DNA of 64,000 bases from contig NZ_JBHUQE010000010.1 in assembly GCF_042687825.1 (NCBI RefSeq), forward strand, positions 1 through 64,000. Direction: 5' to 3'. The stretch is from Sedimentitalea sp042687825. GTDB lineage: Bacteria; Pseudomonadota; Alphaproteobacteria; Rhodobacterales; Rhodobacteraceae. Shown in pieces: positions 7,657 to 17,130 of this stretch. Made by a program: the position numbers and the translations under genes. The first letter of the stretch is position 1, and each line of letters starts with the position of its first letter. The notes beneath the pieces are model-generated. The model saw nothing but the letters and a program-made list of their open reading frames with translations. It was not told the origin of the DNA and searched no databases.

Positions 7657-8543
7657 GACACCGCCCCCTTGTAGCGCCGCCAGGGTTGCAGGCCGCGGCG
7701 AAGGGACTTGCCGAACCCGTGCAGGGCTGCGCGCCGGATCGCCGGTGCTATGTCGCGGCGCAAGAGCATTTCGGCCATCAGGCACAGCGGCATGTGACCT
7801 TGAAAATAAAAGCGTTTGTAGTCGTCCAGCGTCAGGGACGCAGCACTGCGGCAGCCCAGGAAAAAGCGCTGCCAGGCACGCGCGTAATCCAGCGCGACCT
7901 TGTCGTCATTGGCCGAAACACCCCGGGTCCAGAACAGCGACAGTGGCACATCCACCCGCAATCCGACATAGCCCCGACTGACCATGCGCAGCACCAGATC
8001 GTAATCGGCGGCCACCGGCAAAGCTGTATCGTGCCCGCCCAGTTCCAGAAACACCGAACGCCGGATCAGCACCGAGTTGTGGCAAAACGGCATGCGTTGC
8101 AGCACGGCCTTGAGATTGGTGCGCCGGGCGACATGCGCCTTGCCGCCATCATCCTGACTGGCGGTGGTGCCATAGGCGAAATCGGGTGCATGTTGCTGCA
8201 AATGCGTCTGCATCTGCCGCAAGACATCTGCCGCGGCCAAGGCATCGTCGGAATTCAGGAACAGAACATAGTCGCCACCGGCGCGCGCCACCGCCCGGTT
8301 CATCGCGTCATACAATCCGCGATCGGGTTCGCTGGCGAAGATCGTGTTCGGATCGTCGCCGATCACCGCGCGGATCAGTTCTTGGGTGCCGTCGCCGGAT
8401 GCGCCGTCCTGAATGACATGCTGCAGCCCCGGACAGCCCTGTTCGCGCACGCAGGTCACGGCACGTCTGAAACTGTCGGCCCGCCCGGCCTCGATCAGAT
8501 TGTAGGTCACGGTGATGACCGAGATCGTCGGCGGGCTGTGCAT
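7653..8543 (-). CDS. Glycosyltransferase family 2
   Basis: This 296-aa enzyme opens with ISVITVTYNLIEAG, the GT2/WcaA nucleotide-sugar binding start, followed by VIQDGASGDGT, DRGLYDAMNRAV and the metal-binding LFLNSDDAL. Such enzymes add a sugar to a lipid-linked or LPS acceptor at the cytosolic face of the membrane. The closest recognisable pattern is the WcaA-type subgroup with the D-x-A-S-x-D-G-T signature. It begins 4 bp after the proS stop, and its end overlaps the GT25 gene, placing it in a proS-GT-GT-DUF6492-lolC-lolD run. Confidence 0.88.
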   Translation of the reverse strand: MHSPPTISVITVTYNLIEAGRADSFRRAVTCVREQGCPGLQHVIQDGASGDGTQELIRAVIGDDPNTIFASEPDRGLYDAMNRAVARAGGDYVLFLNSDDALAAADVLRQMQTHLQQHAPDFAYGTTASQDDGGKAHVARRTNLKAVLQRMPFCHNSVLIRRSVFLELGGHDTALPVAADYDLVLRMVSRGYVGLRVDVPLSLFWTRGVSANDDKVALDYARAWQRFFLGCRSAASLTLDDYKRFYFQGHMPLCLMAEMLLRRDIAPAIRRAALHGFGKSLRRGLQPWRRYKGAVS

Positions 8544-8547
8544 CAGC

Positions 8548-9888
8548 TCACGCGGACTTGCCGTAGATACGGGCCACGCGGGCCAGCGCCTCTTCTGGCG
8601 GCAGTTCCTCGCTGATGCCGCTGCGGCGGCTGGTCAGTTCGACGACGCCGTTCTTCAGCCCGCGCGGCCCGACCGTGATGCGCCATGGCAGGCCGATCAG
8701 GTCCATCGTGGCGAACTTGCCGCCGGCGCGTTCCTTGCGGTCGTCATACAGCGGTTCCAGCCCCAGCGCGGTTAGCGCGGCATAGAGCGCCTCGCAGGCC
8801 GCATCGGCCGCGTCATCGCCCTGTTTCAGGTTGACAATGCCGCAATGGAACGGGGTCACGCCCTCGGGCCAGATGATGCCGTTCTCGTCATGGCTGGCCT
8901 CGATGATCGCGCCCAGCAGACGCGACACGCCGATACCATGGCTGCCCATGTGCACCGGCACCGGCTTGCCTTCGGCATTCTGCACCGTCGCCCCCATGGC
9001 TTCGGAATATTTGGTACCGAAATAAAAGATCTGCCCCACCTCGATGCCGCGGCTGGTCCTTCGCCGCGCCTCGGGGACGGCGTCGAACCTGGCTGCGTCG
9101 TGGGTTTCGTCTGTCCGCGCATAGGGCGTGGTCCATTCCTTGACGATGGCGGCACACTCGTCCCAGTCATCATAGTCCACCACCCGGTCGCCGAATTTCA
9201 GGTCCAGGATGGCACTGTCATAGAACACCTCGGACTCTCCGGTGTCGGCCAGCACCAGGAATTCATGCGTGTCATCGCCGCCGATGGGGCCGCTGTCCGC
9301 GCGCATCGGAATCGCCTGCAGCCCCATCCGCTCGTAGGTGCGCAGATAGGCGACCATATGGCGGTTATAGGCGTGCATGGCCGCATCCTTGTCGATGTCG
9401 AAATTGTAACCGTCCTTCATCAGGAATTCGCGCCCGCGCATGACCCCGAACCGCGGGCGGATCTCGTCGCGGAATTTCCACTGGATATGATACAGCGTCA
9501 GCGGCAGGTCCTTGTAACTGCTGACATGGCTGCGAAAGATATCGGTGATCAGTTCCTCGTTGGTCGGGCCATACAGCATGTCACGCCCGTGCCGGTCGCT
9601 GATCCGCAGCATTTCCTGGCCGTAATCGTCATAGCGCCCGCTTTCGCGCCACAGGTCGGCCGATTGCAGCGTCGGCATCAGCATCGGGATATGACCGGCG
9701 CGCACCTGTTCCTGATGGACGATATTCTCGATGTTACGCAAAACCTTAAAGCCCAGGGGCAGCCAGGAATAGATGCCGGCCTGGGCCTGTTTGATCATCC
9801 CCGCCCGCAGCATCAGACGGTGGCTGACGATTTGCGCCTCGGCGGGATTTTCTTTCAGGACAGGCAGGAAATAGCGGGACAGGCGCAT
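8548..9888 (-). CDS. proS: Prolyl-tRNA synthetase (short form)
   Basis: This 446-aa enzyme charges tRNA-Pro with proline. It has class II motif 1 (GIYSWLPLGFKVLRNIENIV), the TNEELITDIFR loop (residues about 109-119), motif 2 FRDEIRPRFGVMRGREFLMKD, and motif 3 GSHGIGVSRLLGAIIEA. At about 446 residues it is the alphaproteobacterial form that lacks the editing insertion of the E. coli enzyme. ATG 9888 begins MRLSRYFLPVLKENPAEAQ, the normal N-terminus; the frame is open to 10107 but that extension has no family match. It heads the minus-strand run leading to lolCD. Confidence 0.97.
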   Translation of the reverse strand: MRLSRYFLPVLKENPAEAQIVSHRLMLRAGMIKQAQAGIYSWLPLGFKVLRNIENIVHQEQVRAGHIPMLMPTLQSADLWRESGRYDDYGQEMLRISDRHGRDMLYGPTNEELITDIFRSHVSSYKDLPLTLYHIQWKFRDEIRPRFGVMRGREFLMKDGYNFDIDKDAAMHAYNRHMVAYLRTYERMGLQAIPMRADSGPIGGDDTHEFLVLADTGESEVFYDSAILDLKFGDRVVDYDDWDECAAIVKEWTTPYARTDETHDAARFDAVPEARRRTSRGIEVGQIFYFGTKYSEAMGATVQNAEGKPVPVHMGSHGIGVSRLLGAIIEASHDENGIIWPEGVTPFHCGIVNLKQGDDAADAACEALYAALTALGLEPLYDDRKERAGGKFATMDLIGLPWRITVGPRGLKNGVVELTSRRSGISEELPPEEALARVARIYGKSA

Positions 9889-10090
9889 CGGCGGGCTCTT
9901 TATGAAACTGGGTTTGTCGCGGTCTATGCGAAACCGGCGCGTCAGGCAATCGGCCATTGGTGCTTTGGACCACGCCCGGCCTTGCCGGTCCTTGAAACCG
10001 GCTTTGCCCGCGTGCCGAAACCGGCCCCGCCCCCTTGAAACCGGACAGGCGATGGGCGATGTCAGGACGGTATCACAACCGGAACCCGTC

Positions 10091-11158
10091 ATGTCTCTTC
10101 CCGTCAAGGATCAGCTTCGCTATTGGGGCATCGCCACCGCCGTCTTTGCCATCGTGCTGTGGTTTCTGGGCGATGTGCTGCTGCCCTTTGTGCTGGGCAG
10201 TGCAATAGCCTATTTCATCGACCCGGTCGCGGACCGGCTGGAACGGGCCGGGTTGTCGCGTACCGCCGCCACGGCGGTGATCACCATCGTCGCGCTGCTG
10301 GTGGCGATCGTCATGGGGCTGATGGTCATTCCGACACTGATCGCCCAGACGATCGATCTGATCGACGTGATGCCGAAACTGATGCAGGATCTGCAGAATT
10401 TCATCGGCGCCCAGTTCCCCTCGCTGCTGGTCGAAGGCTCGACCGCGCGCGAGACCCTGACCTCGATCGGCGAGGCAATCAAGGAACGCGGGCCGGAACT
10501 GATCGAGTCGGTGCTGGGGTCGGCCATGTCGGTCCTGAACATCGTGATCCTGCTGGTGGTGGTGCCGGTGGTCTCGGTCTACATGCTGCTGGACTGGGAC
10601 CGGATGATCGCCCGCATCGACGGGCTGCTGCCGCGCGACCATGCCCCGGTGATCCGCCGACTGGCCGGCGAGATCGACGCCACGCTGGCCTCTTTCATTC
10701 GCGGCATGGGCACGGTCAGCCTGATCCTGGGCACCTATTACGCCATCGCGCTGATCCTGGTCGGGCTGCAATTCGGGCTGGTCGTCGGGTTCATCGCCGG
10801 GCTGGTCACCTTTATCCCCTATCTGGGGGCCCTGATCGGTGGCGCGCTGGCGATCGGTCTGGCGTTGTTCCAGTTCTGGGGCGACTGGGCCACAATCGGC
10901 CTGGTCGGGCTGATCTTTGTGATCGGACAGGTCATCGAAGGCAACGTCCTGACCCCGAAACTGGTGGGTCAATCGATCGGTCTGCACCCGGTCTGGCTGT
11001 TGCTGGCCCTGTCGGTATTTGGTGCGCTGTTCGGTTTCGTCGGCATGCTGGTCGCGGTTCCGGTGGCCGCCGCCCTGGGCGTGGTCGCGCGGTTTGCCGT
11101 GGAACAATATCTGGGCAGTCGCCTGTATCGCGGCCTGTCCAAGCAGGACGCGCCCTGA
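10091..11158 (+). CDS. AI-2E family (PerM/YdgG-type) permease
   Basis: This 355-aa membrane protein has the AI-2E transporter layout: two N-terminal segments (IATAVFAIVLWFLGDVLLPFVLGSAIAYFIDP), a hydrophobic pair, a soluble amphipathic part (about 110-180), and a C-terminal set of segments including GLVTFIPYLGALIGG and the conserved EGNVLTPKLVGQSIGLHP near 285. Substrates vary across the family (AI-2, ions), and nothing here identifies the cargo. The frame is open to 9902; ATG 10091 with a CCGGA upstream gives the usual short N-terminus. It ends 1 bp before hdaA. Confidence 0.88.
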   Translation: MSLPVKDQLRYWGIATAVFAIVLWFLGDVLLPFVLGSAIAYFIDPVADRLERAGLSRTAATAVITIVALLVAIVMGLMVIPTLIAQTIDLIDVMPKLMQDLQNFIGAQFPSLLVEGSTARETLTSIGEAIKERGPELIESVLGSAMSVLNIVILLVVVPVVSVYMLLDWDRMIARIDGLLPRDHAPVIRRLAGEIDATLASFIRGMGTVSLILGTYYAIALILVGLQFGLVVGFIAGLVTFIPYLGALIGGALAIGLALFQFWGDWATIGLVGLIFVIGQVIEGNVLTPKLVGQSIGLHPVWLLLALSVFGALFGFVGMLVAVPVAAALGVVARFAVEQYLGSRLYRGLSKQDAP

Positions 11159-11159
11159 C

Positions 11160-11840
11160 ATGGCCGAACAGCTCAGCTTTGATCTGCCGGCAAAACCGGT
11201 ACTGGGGCGCGACGATTTCTTCGTTTCGCCGGCCAATGCGCTGGCGGTGGCGATGATCGACAGCCCGGCGACCTGGCCACAGGGCCGGCTGGTGCTGACC
11301 GGCCCCGCAGGATCGGGCAAGACCCACCTGGCCCATGTCTGGGCCGACGCCACCGGGGCGAGGATTCTGGCGGCGCGGGATCTGGCGGATTGCGATGTGG
11401 CGGCGCTGGCCCAGGGTCCGGTGGCGGTCGAGGACGTGCCCGCCATCGCCCGCGATCCGGCGGCACAGAACGCGCTGTTTCACCTGCACAACCTGCTGAC
11501 AGCGGGCGGGTTTCGCCTGTTGATGACCGGCCGGCGCGCGCCCAACCTGTGGGACATGTCGCTGCCCGATCTGCAAAGCCGCGTCCAGGGCGCCACGCAT
11601 ATGGCGTTGCAGGCACCGGACGACCGTTTGCTGGCAGCCGTCATGGCCAAGCTGTTCGCCGATCGCCAGATCACCCCGAAACCCGATGTCATTCCCTACC
11701 TGCTGCACCGCATGGACCGCTCGTTCCGGGCCGCCACAAACCTGGTTCTGCGCCTGGATCAGGCCGCACTTGCCCAGAAACGAACCCTGTCGCGCCGGTT
11801 GGCGGCAGAATTGCTTGGAGAAGCTGACAATAATGAATAG
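11160..11840 (+). CDS. hdaA: DnaA-related regulatory inactivator HdaA
   Basis: This 226-aa protein is a short AAA+ protein of the Hda/DnaA type. It opens with AEQLSFDLPAKPVLGRDDFFVSPAN, containing the QLSFDLP clamp-binding motif that lets Hda dock on the DNA polymerase beta clamp. Walker A is GPAGSGKTHLAHVW (about 43-56), and VAVEDVPAI lies at the Walker B position. There is no DnaA-type DNA-binding domain. In alphaproteobacteria HdaA stimulates ATP hydrolysis by DnaA to limit replication initiation. It starts 1 bp after the permease stop and overlaps the start of ppk by 8 bp. Confidence 0.9.
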   Translation: MAEQLSFDLPAKPVLGRDDFFVSPANALAVAMIDSPATWPQGRLVLTGPAGSGKTHLAHVWADATGARILAARDLADCDVAALAQGPVAVEDVPAIARDPAAQNALFHLHNLLTAGGFRLLMTGRRAPNLWDMSLPDLQSRVQGATHMALQAPDDRLLAAVMAKLFADRQITPKPDVIPYLLHRMDRSFRAATNLVLRLDQAALAQKRTLSRRLAAELLGEADNNE

Positions 11841-14070
11841 ACCCGTTACTTTGCCGTCACATAATGACACTATCGACGCCACCATGACCCAAGCCGATTT
11901 TCTGGATTCGCCGTTTCCGCCCGCCGTCACCCTGCCCGATACCGACATCACCGGGCCGAACCGGTTCCACAATCGCGAACTGAGCTGGCTTGGATTCAAC
12001 TGGCGGGTTCTGGAAGAGGCCGAAAATCCCCGTGTGCCGCTGCTGGAGCGACTGCGGTTCCTGTCGATCTCGGCCAAGAACCTCGAAGAATTCTATACGG
12101 TCCGCGTGGCCGGCCTGCGTGAACTGGCCCATGCCGGAAACACCACCCCGGCTGCGGACGGTCTGACCCCGGCGGAACAACTGGTCCTGATCAACGAGGA
12201 TGCCCGCCGCCTGATGTACGCGCAGCAGGACGTGCTGACCGCGCTCAAGGCGGAAATGGAAGACGCGGGCATCACCATCCTGTCGCGCGAGGAGCTGACC
12301 GAGGCGGACCGGGACTTTCTGGCGGATGTCTTCATGAACCGGGTGTTTCCCGTGCTGTCGCCGCTGGCCATCGACCCGGCGCATCCGTTCCCGTTCATTC
12401 CCAACACCGGCTTTTGCCTGGCGCTGCAACTGGAACGGACCCGCGACAAGCGGGCGCTGCAGGCGCTGCTGCCGATCCCGCACCAGATCGACCGGTTCAC
12501 CGCTCTGCCGTCCGAACCGGGCCAGCACCGGTTCCTGCCGCTCGAAACCCTGCTGCTGGAACACATCACCGGCCTTTTCCCGGGTTACCGGCTGAAGACG
12601 CAGTTTCAGTTCCGGGTGTTGCGCGACAGCGATCTGGAGGTCGAGGAAGAAGCCGAGGACCTGGTACGCGAGTTCGAAGTCGCGCTGAAACGTCGCCGCC
12701 GCGGCGAAGTGGTGCGGATGACCCATTCGGCCGGCGCCCCGGAAAAGCTGAAGGCGACCATCATGCAGGAGCTGGGCGTGGAACCGGCCGAGGTGGTCGA
12801 ACTGGATGGCATGATCGGCATCGCCAACCTGGACGAACTGGTGCTGGACAGCCGCCCCGACCTGCTGTGGCCATCCTTCACCCCCCGGGTGCCCGAGCGG
12901 GTCACCGATCACGAAGGCGACATGTTCGCGGCGATCCGGCAAAAGGACATGCTGCTGCACCATCCCTATGAAACCTTCGACATGGTGGTGCGCTTTCTGA
13001 CCCAGGCGGCGCGCGATCCGGATGTGGTGGCCATCAAGCAGACGCTGTACCGCACCTCCAAGGACTCGCCGATCGTCGGGGCCCTGTGCGAGGCCGCAGA
13101 GGACGGCAAGTCGGTGACCGCACTGGTCGAGTTGAAGGCACGGTTCGACGAAGCTGCCAACATCCAGCAGTCGCGACGGCTGGAGCGGGCCGGCGCGCAT
13201 GTGGTCTATGGTTTTCTCGACCTCAAGACCCATGCCAAGATCAGCACCGTGGTGCGCCGCGAAGGCGACAATCTGGTCACCTATACCCATTACGGCACCG
13301 GCAATTACCATCCGATCACCGCGCGTATCTATACCGATATGTCGCTGTTCACCTGCGACCGGGCTCTGGGGCGTGACGCCACCAAGGTGTTCAACTTCCT
13401 GTCCGGCTATGTGCAGCCGGACACGCTGGAGAATCTGGCGATCTCGCCCCTGACGCTGAAATCGCGTCTGCTGGAAATGATCGAGGCCGAAATCGCCCAT
13501 GCCAAGGCCGGCCGACCGGCAGAGATCTGGGCCAAGATGAACTCGCTGATCGACAGCGAAGTGATCGACGCGCTGTATCGCGCCAGCCAAGGAGGGGTCA
13601 GGATCAGCCTGGTGATCCGCGGAATCTGCGGGCTGCGCCCGGGCATCAAGGGACTCAGCGACAATATCCGCGTCAAGTCGATCGTCGGCCGCTTTCTGGA
13701 ACATTCGCGCATCGTCTGTTTCGGCAATGGCCACGGGCTGCCCAGCAAGAAGGCGCGGGTCTACATTTCGTCCGCCGACTGGATGGGGCGCAACCTGAAC
13801 CGGCGCGTCGAGACTCTGGTGGAGATCAACAACCCCACGGTCAAGGCGCAGATCGTCAGCCAGGTAATGGCCGCAAATCTGGCGGATGTGGCGCAGAGCT
13901 GGGTGATGCAGCCGGACGGCAGCTTTTCGCGCGCCACTTTGCCCGAGGGCGTGTTTGCCTTTAACTGCCATCGCTTCTTCATGGAGAACCCGTCCTTGTC
14001 CGGGCGCGGGTCTGCCGGGGCCTCGGACGTACCCAAATTGACGCACACCGATGAGGCCGTCAGCAATTGA
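11833..14070 (+). CDS. ppk: Polyphosphate kinase 1
   Basis: This 745-aa enzyme reversibly transfers the terminal phosphate of ATP to polyphosphate. It shows RFHNRELSWLGFNWRVLEEA at the N-terminus, KQTLYRTS with the ATP-site region, VVYGFLDLKTHAKI (the His in KTHAK is the expected autophosphorylation site), and the C-terminal SSADWMGRNLNRRVE. ATG 11833 overlaps hdaA by 8 bp and has GGAG about 12 nt upstream; ATG 11884 is possible but has no SD. The N-terminal extension before NRFHNRELSWL is about 50 residues, slightly longer than usual. ppx follows immediately, so synthesis and degradation are paired. Confidence 0.96.
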   Translation: MNRPVTLPSHNDTIDATMTQADFLDSPFPPAVTLPDTDITGPNRFHNRELSWLGFNWRVLEEAENPRVPLLERLRFLSISAKNLEEFYTVRVAGLRELAHAGNTTPAADGLTPAEQLVLINEDARRLMYAQQDVLTALKAEMEDAGITILSREELTEADRDFLADVFMNRVFPVLSPLAIDPAHPFPFIPNTGFCLALQLERTRDKRALQALLPIPHQIDRFTALPSEPGQHRFLPLETLLLEHITGLFPGYRLKTQFQFRVLRDSDLEVEEEAEDLVREFEVALKRRRRGEVVRMTHSAGAPEKLKATIMQELGVEPAEVVELDGMIGIANLDELVLDSRPDLLWPSFTPRVPERVTDHEGDMFAAIRQKDMLLHHPYETFDMVVRFLTQAARDPDVVAIKQTLYRTSKDSPIVGALCEAAEDGKSVTALVELKARFDEAANIQQSRRLERAGAHVVYGFLDLKTHAKISTVVRREGDNLVTYTHYGTGNYHPITARIYTDMSLFTCDRALGRDATKVFNFLSGYVQPDTLENLAISPLTLKSRLLEMIEAEIAHAKAGRPAEIWAKMNSLIDSEVIDALYRASQGGVRISLVIRGICGLRPGIKGLSDNIRVKSIVGRFLEHSRIVCFGNGHGLPSKKARVYISSADWMGRNLNRRVETLVEINNPTVKAQIVSQVMAANLADVAQSWVMQPDGSFSRATLPEGVFAFNCHRFFMENPSLSGRGSAGASDVPKLTHTDEAVSN

Positions 14071-14079
14071 CCCACGCAG

Positions 14080-15663
14080 GTGTATCGCGCATTTTGGGGA
14101 AACGCCAATCGGGAAACCGCGAATTTGCAGACCGAGTCATCCACACCCGATTGGGGTCCCTTCGGACGCCCCCTGTTTGACAGCCCCAGCGCGCGTGCGC
14201 TGTCGCGGGTCGGGGTCGTGGATGTGGGGTCGAACTCGGTCCGGCTGGTGGTTTTCGACGGCGCGGCGCGCAGCCCGGCCTATTTCTACAACGAAAAGAT
14301 CATGTGCGCCCTGGGCGCCGGCCTGTCGGAAACCGGGCGCCTGAACCCCGAGGGCCGCCAGCGCGCCTTGGCGGCGATCCACCGGTTTCAGCACCTGGCC
14401 CGCGGCATGAACATCCCGCCCCTGACGGCGGTGGCCACGGCGGCGGTGCGCGATGCCGAGGATGGCGCCGAGTTTCGCGAAGAGATCCTGCGCCGGACCG
14501 GGCTGCGGGTCTGGGTGATCGACGGCGAGGAAGAGGCGCGCCTGTCGGCCCAGGGCGTGCTGCTGGGCTGGCCCGGCTCTTACGGTCTGGTCTGCGACAT
14601 CGGCGGCTCGTCGATGGAACTGGCCGAGATCAAGGATGGCCGCGTCGGCAAGCGCGTCACTTCAGCGCTGGGTCCGCTGAAACTGGCCGGCATCAAGGGC
14701 GGTACGCGTGGCCGCAAGGCGCACATAAAGGACGTGTTGGCCGATCTCAGCGACCGCATGGGTCCCCAGCGCGACCGGCTGTTCCTGGTCGGTGGCAGTT
14801 GGCGGGCGTTTTCCCGCATCGACATGCTGCGGCGCAATTATCCACTGCATGTGCTGCATGAATACCGGATGACCGGCAAGGATGTGCGCGCCACCATCCG
14901 CTTCATCGAAGAGAACGATCCGGAAAAGCTGCGCGCCGAAGCCGGCGTCTCGTCCGCGCGGATGGCGCTGCTGCCGATGGCCTGTCAGGTGCTGAGCCGG
15001 CTGGTGCGCAGCTTCAAACCCAAGGACATTGCCGTCTCAAGCTATGGCATCCGCGAAGGCATGCTGTACGAACAGATGCCGCAGGCGCTGCGCGATCGTG
15101 ATCCCCTGATCGAGGCCTGCAGCTTTGCCGAGGCCAAGGACGCGCGCTTTCCGGGGTTCGGCAAGGCCCTGTTCGACTTTATCATCCCGCTGTTCAAATC
15201 CGCGCCCGCCTCGCAGAAACGTCTGATCCAGGCCGCCTGTCTCTTGCACGATGTCAGCTGGCGGGCGCACCCGGACTATCGGGCCGAGATCTGTTTTGAC
15301 AACGCCACCCGCGCCAATCTTGGCGGGCTGAAACACTCGGAACGGGTGTTCCTGGGCATGGCCCTGCTGCATCGCTATCGCAACAAGCGCGAAGGAACCC
15401 GTTTCGAGGACATGTTCGGGCTGCTGGACGAAAAACGCCAGTTGCAGGCCGAGGTTCTGGGCAAGGCCATGCGGTTCGGCGCCATGCTGCTGATGCAGGA
15501 AAGCGAGACCAAGAGCAGCCTGCGCTGGTTCCCGAAAAAGCAGCAATTGCAGTTCCGCCTTTCTGCCGACGCCCGTCCGCTGTTCGGCGAGGTCGCCGAG
15601 CAGCGGTTACAATCCCTGGCTTCGGCGCTGTCGGCGGAATTGTCCGTCATTCATTTGCGGTAA
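14080..15663 (+). CDS. ppx: Exopolyphosphatase / Ppx-GppA phosphatase
   Basis: This enzyme removes terminal phosphates from polyphosphate or hydrolyses pppGpp. It has the ASKHA-fold motifs VGVVDVGSNSVRLVVFDG and LVCDIGGSSMELAEI, and a C-terminal HD-like region (LIQAACLLHDVSWRAHPDYR). The listed start is a GTG 9 bp after the ppk stop with GCAGG just upstream, giving 527 aa. A TTG at 14125 is a serious alternative: it would begin 15 residues later, close to the conserved TPDWGPFGRPLFDSPSARALS. Ppx and GppA cannot be separated by sequence alone; adjacency to ppk favours exopolyphosphatase. Confidence 0.9.
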   Translation: MYRAFWGNANRETANLQTESSTPDWGPFGRPLFDSPSARALSRVGVVDVGSNSVRLVVFDGAARSPAYFYNEKIMCALGAGLSETGRLNPEGRQRALAAIHRFQHLARGMNIPPLTAVATAAVRDAEDGAEFREEILRRTGLRVWVIDGEEEARLSAQGVLLGWPGSYGLVCDIGGSSMELAEIKDGRVGKRVTSALGPLKLAGIKGGTRGRKAHIKDVLADLSDRMGPQRDRLFLVGGSWRAFSRIDMLRRNYPLHVLHEYRMTGKDVRATIRFIEENDPEKLRAEAGVSSARMALLPMACQVLSRLVRSFKPKDIAVSSYGIREGMLYEQMPQALRDRDPLIEACSFAEAKDARFPGFGKALFDFIIPLFKSAPASQKRLIQAACLLHDVSWRAHPDYRAEICFDNATRANLGGLKHSERVFLGMALLHRYRNKREGTRFEDMFGLLDEKRQLQAEVLGKAMRFGAMLLMQESETKSSLRWFPKKQQLQFRLSADARPLFGEVAEQRLQSLASALSAELSVIHLR

Positions 15664-15679
15664 CACGACTCGGGTCGGC

Positions 15680-16078
15680 TCAGAGGTCGATCTGACCGGG
15701 CGGCGCAGGTTCGGGGGGCGGCTTTTGACCGGGGGACGGCGGGGCGTCAGGCGTCGGCTGCTGCAGTTGTTTCTTGCGCAGGATGATGTCGCCATTGGGC
15801 AGGATTTCCGGCGGGTGATAGGCTGACCAGTCTTTGACCTGGTCCAGCATGTCGCCAAAGGCGGGCCCCATCTCTTCGAGAAAACTGAACAGCGCCGGGC
15901 CGTAATCGTCGACCAGCCTGCGCATGTTCTGCAAGGCGGGCGACATCTCCTCGCGCAACCCCTCAAAGAACAATTCCATTCCCCGCTCCATCAGGTCGGA
16001 CCCGTCATTCGGGGACTGGGCAGAGACCGGAGAGACGGTCAGGATCGTGGCAAAGGCCAGGGCTGCATGCTGTTTCAT
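15680..16078 (-). CDS. Small secreted protein, acidic and proline-rich tail
   Basis: This 132-aa protein starts at ATG 16078 with a clean signal peptide (MKQHAALAFATILTVSPVSAQ). The mature part is a short helical stretch rich in M, L, E and D (DLMERGMELFFEGLREEMSPALQNM), then a proline-rich tail (PTPDAPPSPGQKPPPEPAPPG). Homologues I recall in this family of bacteria carry a misleading 'AAA+ ATPase' label; no Walker motif is present here. Function unknown. It lies downstream of the EEP nuclease on the same strand. Confidence 0.65.
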   Translation of the reverse strand: MKQHAALAFATILTVSPVSAQSPNDGSDLMERGMELFFEGLREEMSPALQNMRRLVDDYGPALFSFLEEMGPAFGDMLDQVKDWSAYHPPEILPNGDIILRKKQLQQPTPDAPPSPGQKPPPEPAPPGQIDL

Positions 16079-16116
16079 GCGGCCAATATAGGTTCGGCTG
16101 CGCGCGGTTTCAAAGA

Positions 16117-17130
16117 TCAGATGTCGATATCCAGCGAGACCGGGAAATGATCCGATGCGGTCAGCAGCGCATGGCGCAATTCCTCGACTTCCCAGCACCG
16201 CGTATCGTCGAATGGATGCCAGATACGCCAGGCCGGCCGCCGGGCCATCAGATCCGGCGAGACCATGATATAATCCAGCAGCGCCTGCAGATACCGCTTT
16301 TCGTGATGCAGGCGGAACCGCGCCGTGGTCGGAACCGCGCCCAACCGCCGCTGTAACGCCTTGCGGGCATGCGGATCATAGAGATCGTCGCCCAACAGAA
16401 TCTCGACCGAGGACCGCCCGAACAGGTGTTCGAACTCGTCCAGCCCCGGACCGTCGTTCAGATCGCCCATCAGAACGACCGGCACCTGTTCGGCCAGGTG
16501 ATGCTCGATCCGCGCGCGCAGCCAGATCGCCTGGGCCAGTTGCTTGCGCCGGTTGGCGATCGACAGGCGCATCGCCGCATCCCGGTTCGCGGCCCCGTGC
16601 GGCGCCTTGGATTTCAGATGCGCACCGATCAGCCGCAGCTGCGTTCCAGTGGCGGTGGTGACCGCCAGTTCCAGCGGCGGTTTCGAGAACTGCACCAGAT
16701 CCTCGGTGGCGTCGATATCCAGGTCGATCCGAAAGGTTCCATCGAACCGCGGCGCCTCGGTGCTGCCCTTTCGACCGACCTCGTTGCCGATCGGATCATG
16801 CCGCGCCGTCAGGACCTTGGGGTCATACAGCAATGCGATTTCCTGATGCGTGTCGTTGGCAAAGCCGATAAGCGCACGATTGCACCGCAGATCGAAAGCC
16901 GCGGCAAAGCCCTCCAGTGCACGAACCGTGTCCTGGCGCCGACCGGTGTTGGGGGCCTCGATGATCATCACGCCATCCGCGTCCAACGCCGTGAACACCT
17001 TGCCCAGGGCCTCGATCTGCTGTGCGCGCGTGACCCCCTGCCGCCCCGACCAGCCGTCGTCGACGATCAGGCGGTCGTGATCGTCAAACAGATTGGCGAA
17101 CCACTCGACATTGTAGGTCGCCAACCGCAT
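16117..17130 (-). CDS. Endonuclease/exonuclease/phosphatase family protein
   Basis: This 337-aa protein has the EEP fold landmarks: MRLATYNVEWFAN with the metal-binding N at the N-terminus, a central VVLMGDLNDGP (catalytic D and N), and the C-terminal SDHFPVSLDI with the catalytic His. EEP proteins cleave nucleic acids or phospho-esters; no signal peptide is seen, so a cytosolic nuclease is most likely. The start overlaps the stop of the DjlA-like gene by one base (TGATG), so the two are coupled. The substrate cannot be told from sequence. Confidence 0.85.
   Translation of the reverse strand: MRLATYNVEWFANLFDDHDRLIVDDGWSGRQGVTRAQQIEALGKVFTALDADGVMIIEAPNTGRRQDTVRALEGFAAAFDLRCNRALIGFANDTHQEIALLYDPKVLTARHDPIGNEVGRKGSTEAPRFDGTFRIDLDIDATEDLVQFSKPPLELAVTTATGTQLRLIGAHLKSKAPHGAANRDAAMRLSIANRRKQLAQAIWLRARIEHHLAEQVPVVLMGDLNDGPGLDEFEHLFGRSSVEILLGDDLYDPHARKALQRRLGAVPTTARFRLHHEKRYLQALLDYIMVSPDLMARRPAWRIWHPFDDTRCWEVEELRHALLTASDHFPVSLDIDI

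Noticed and set aside
11857..14046. A 729-codon minus-strand frame antisense to ppk
   Set aside because: It mirrors ppk codon for codon. The product is rich in Gln, His and Arg, with no recognisable domain or SD.
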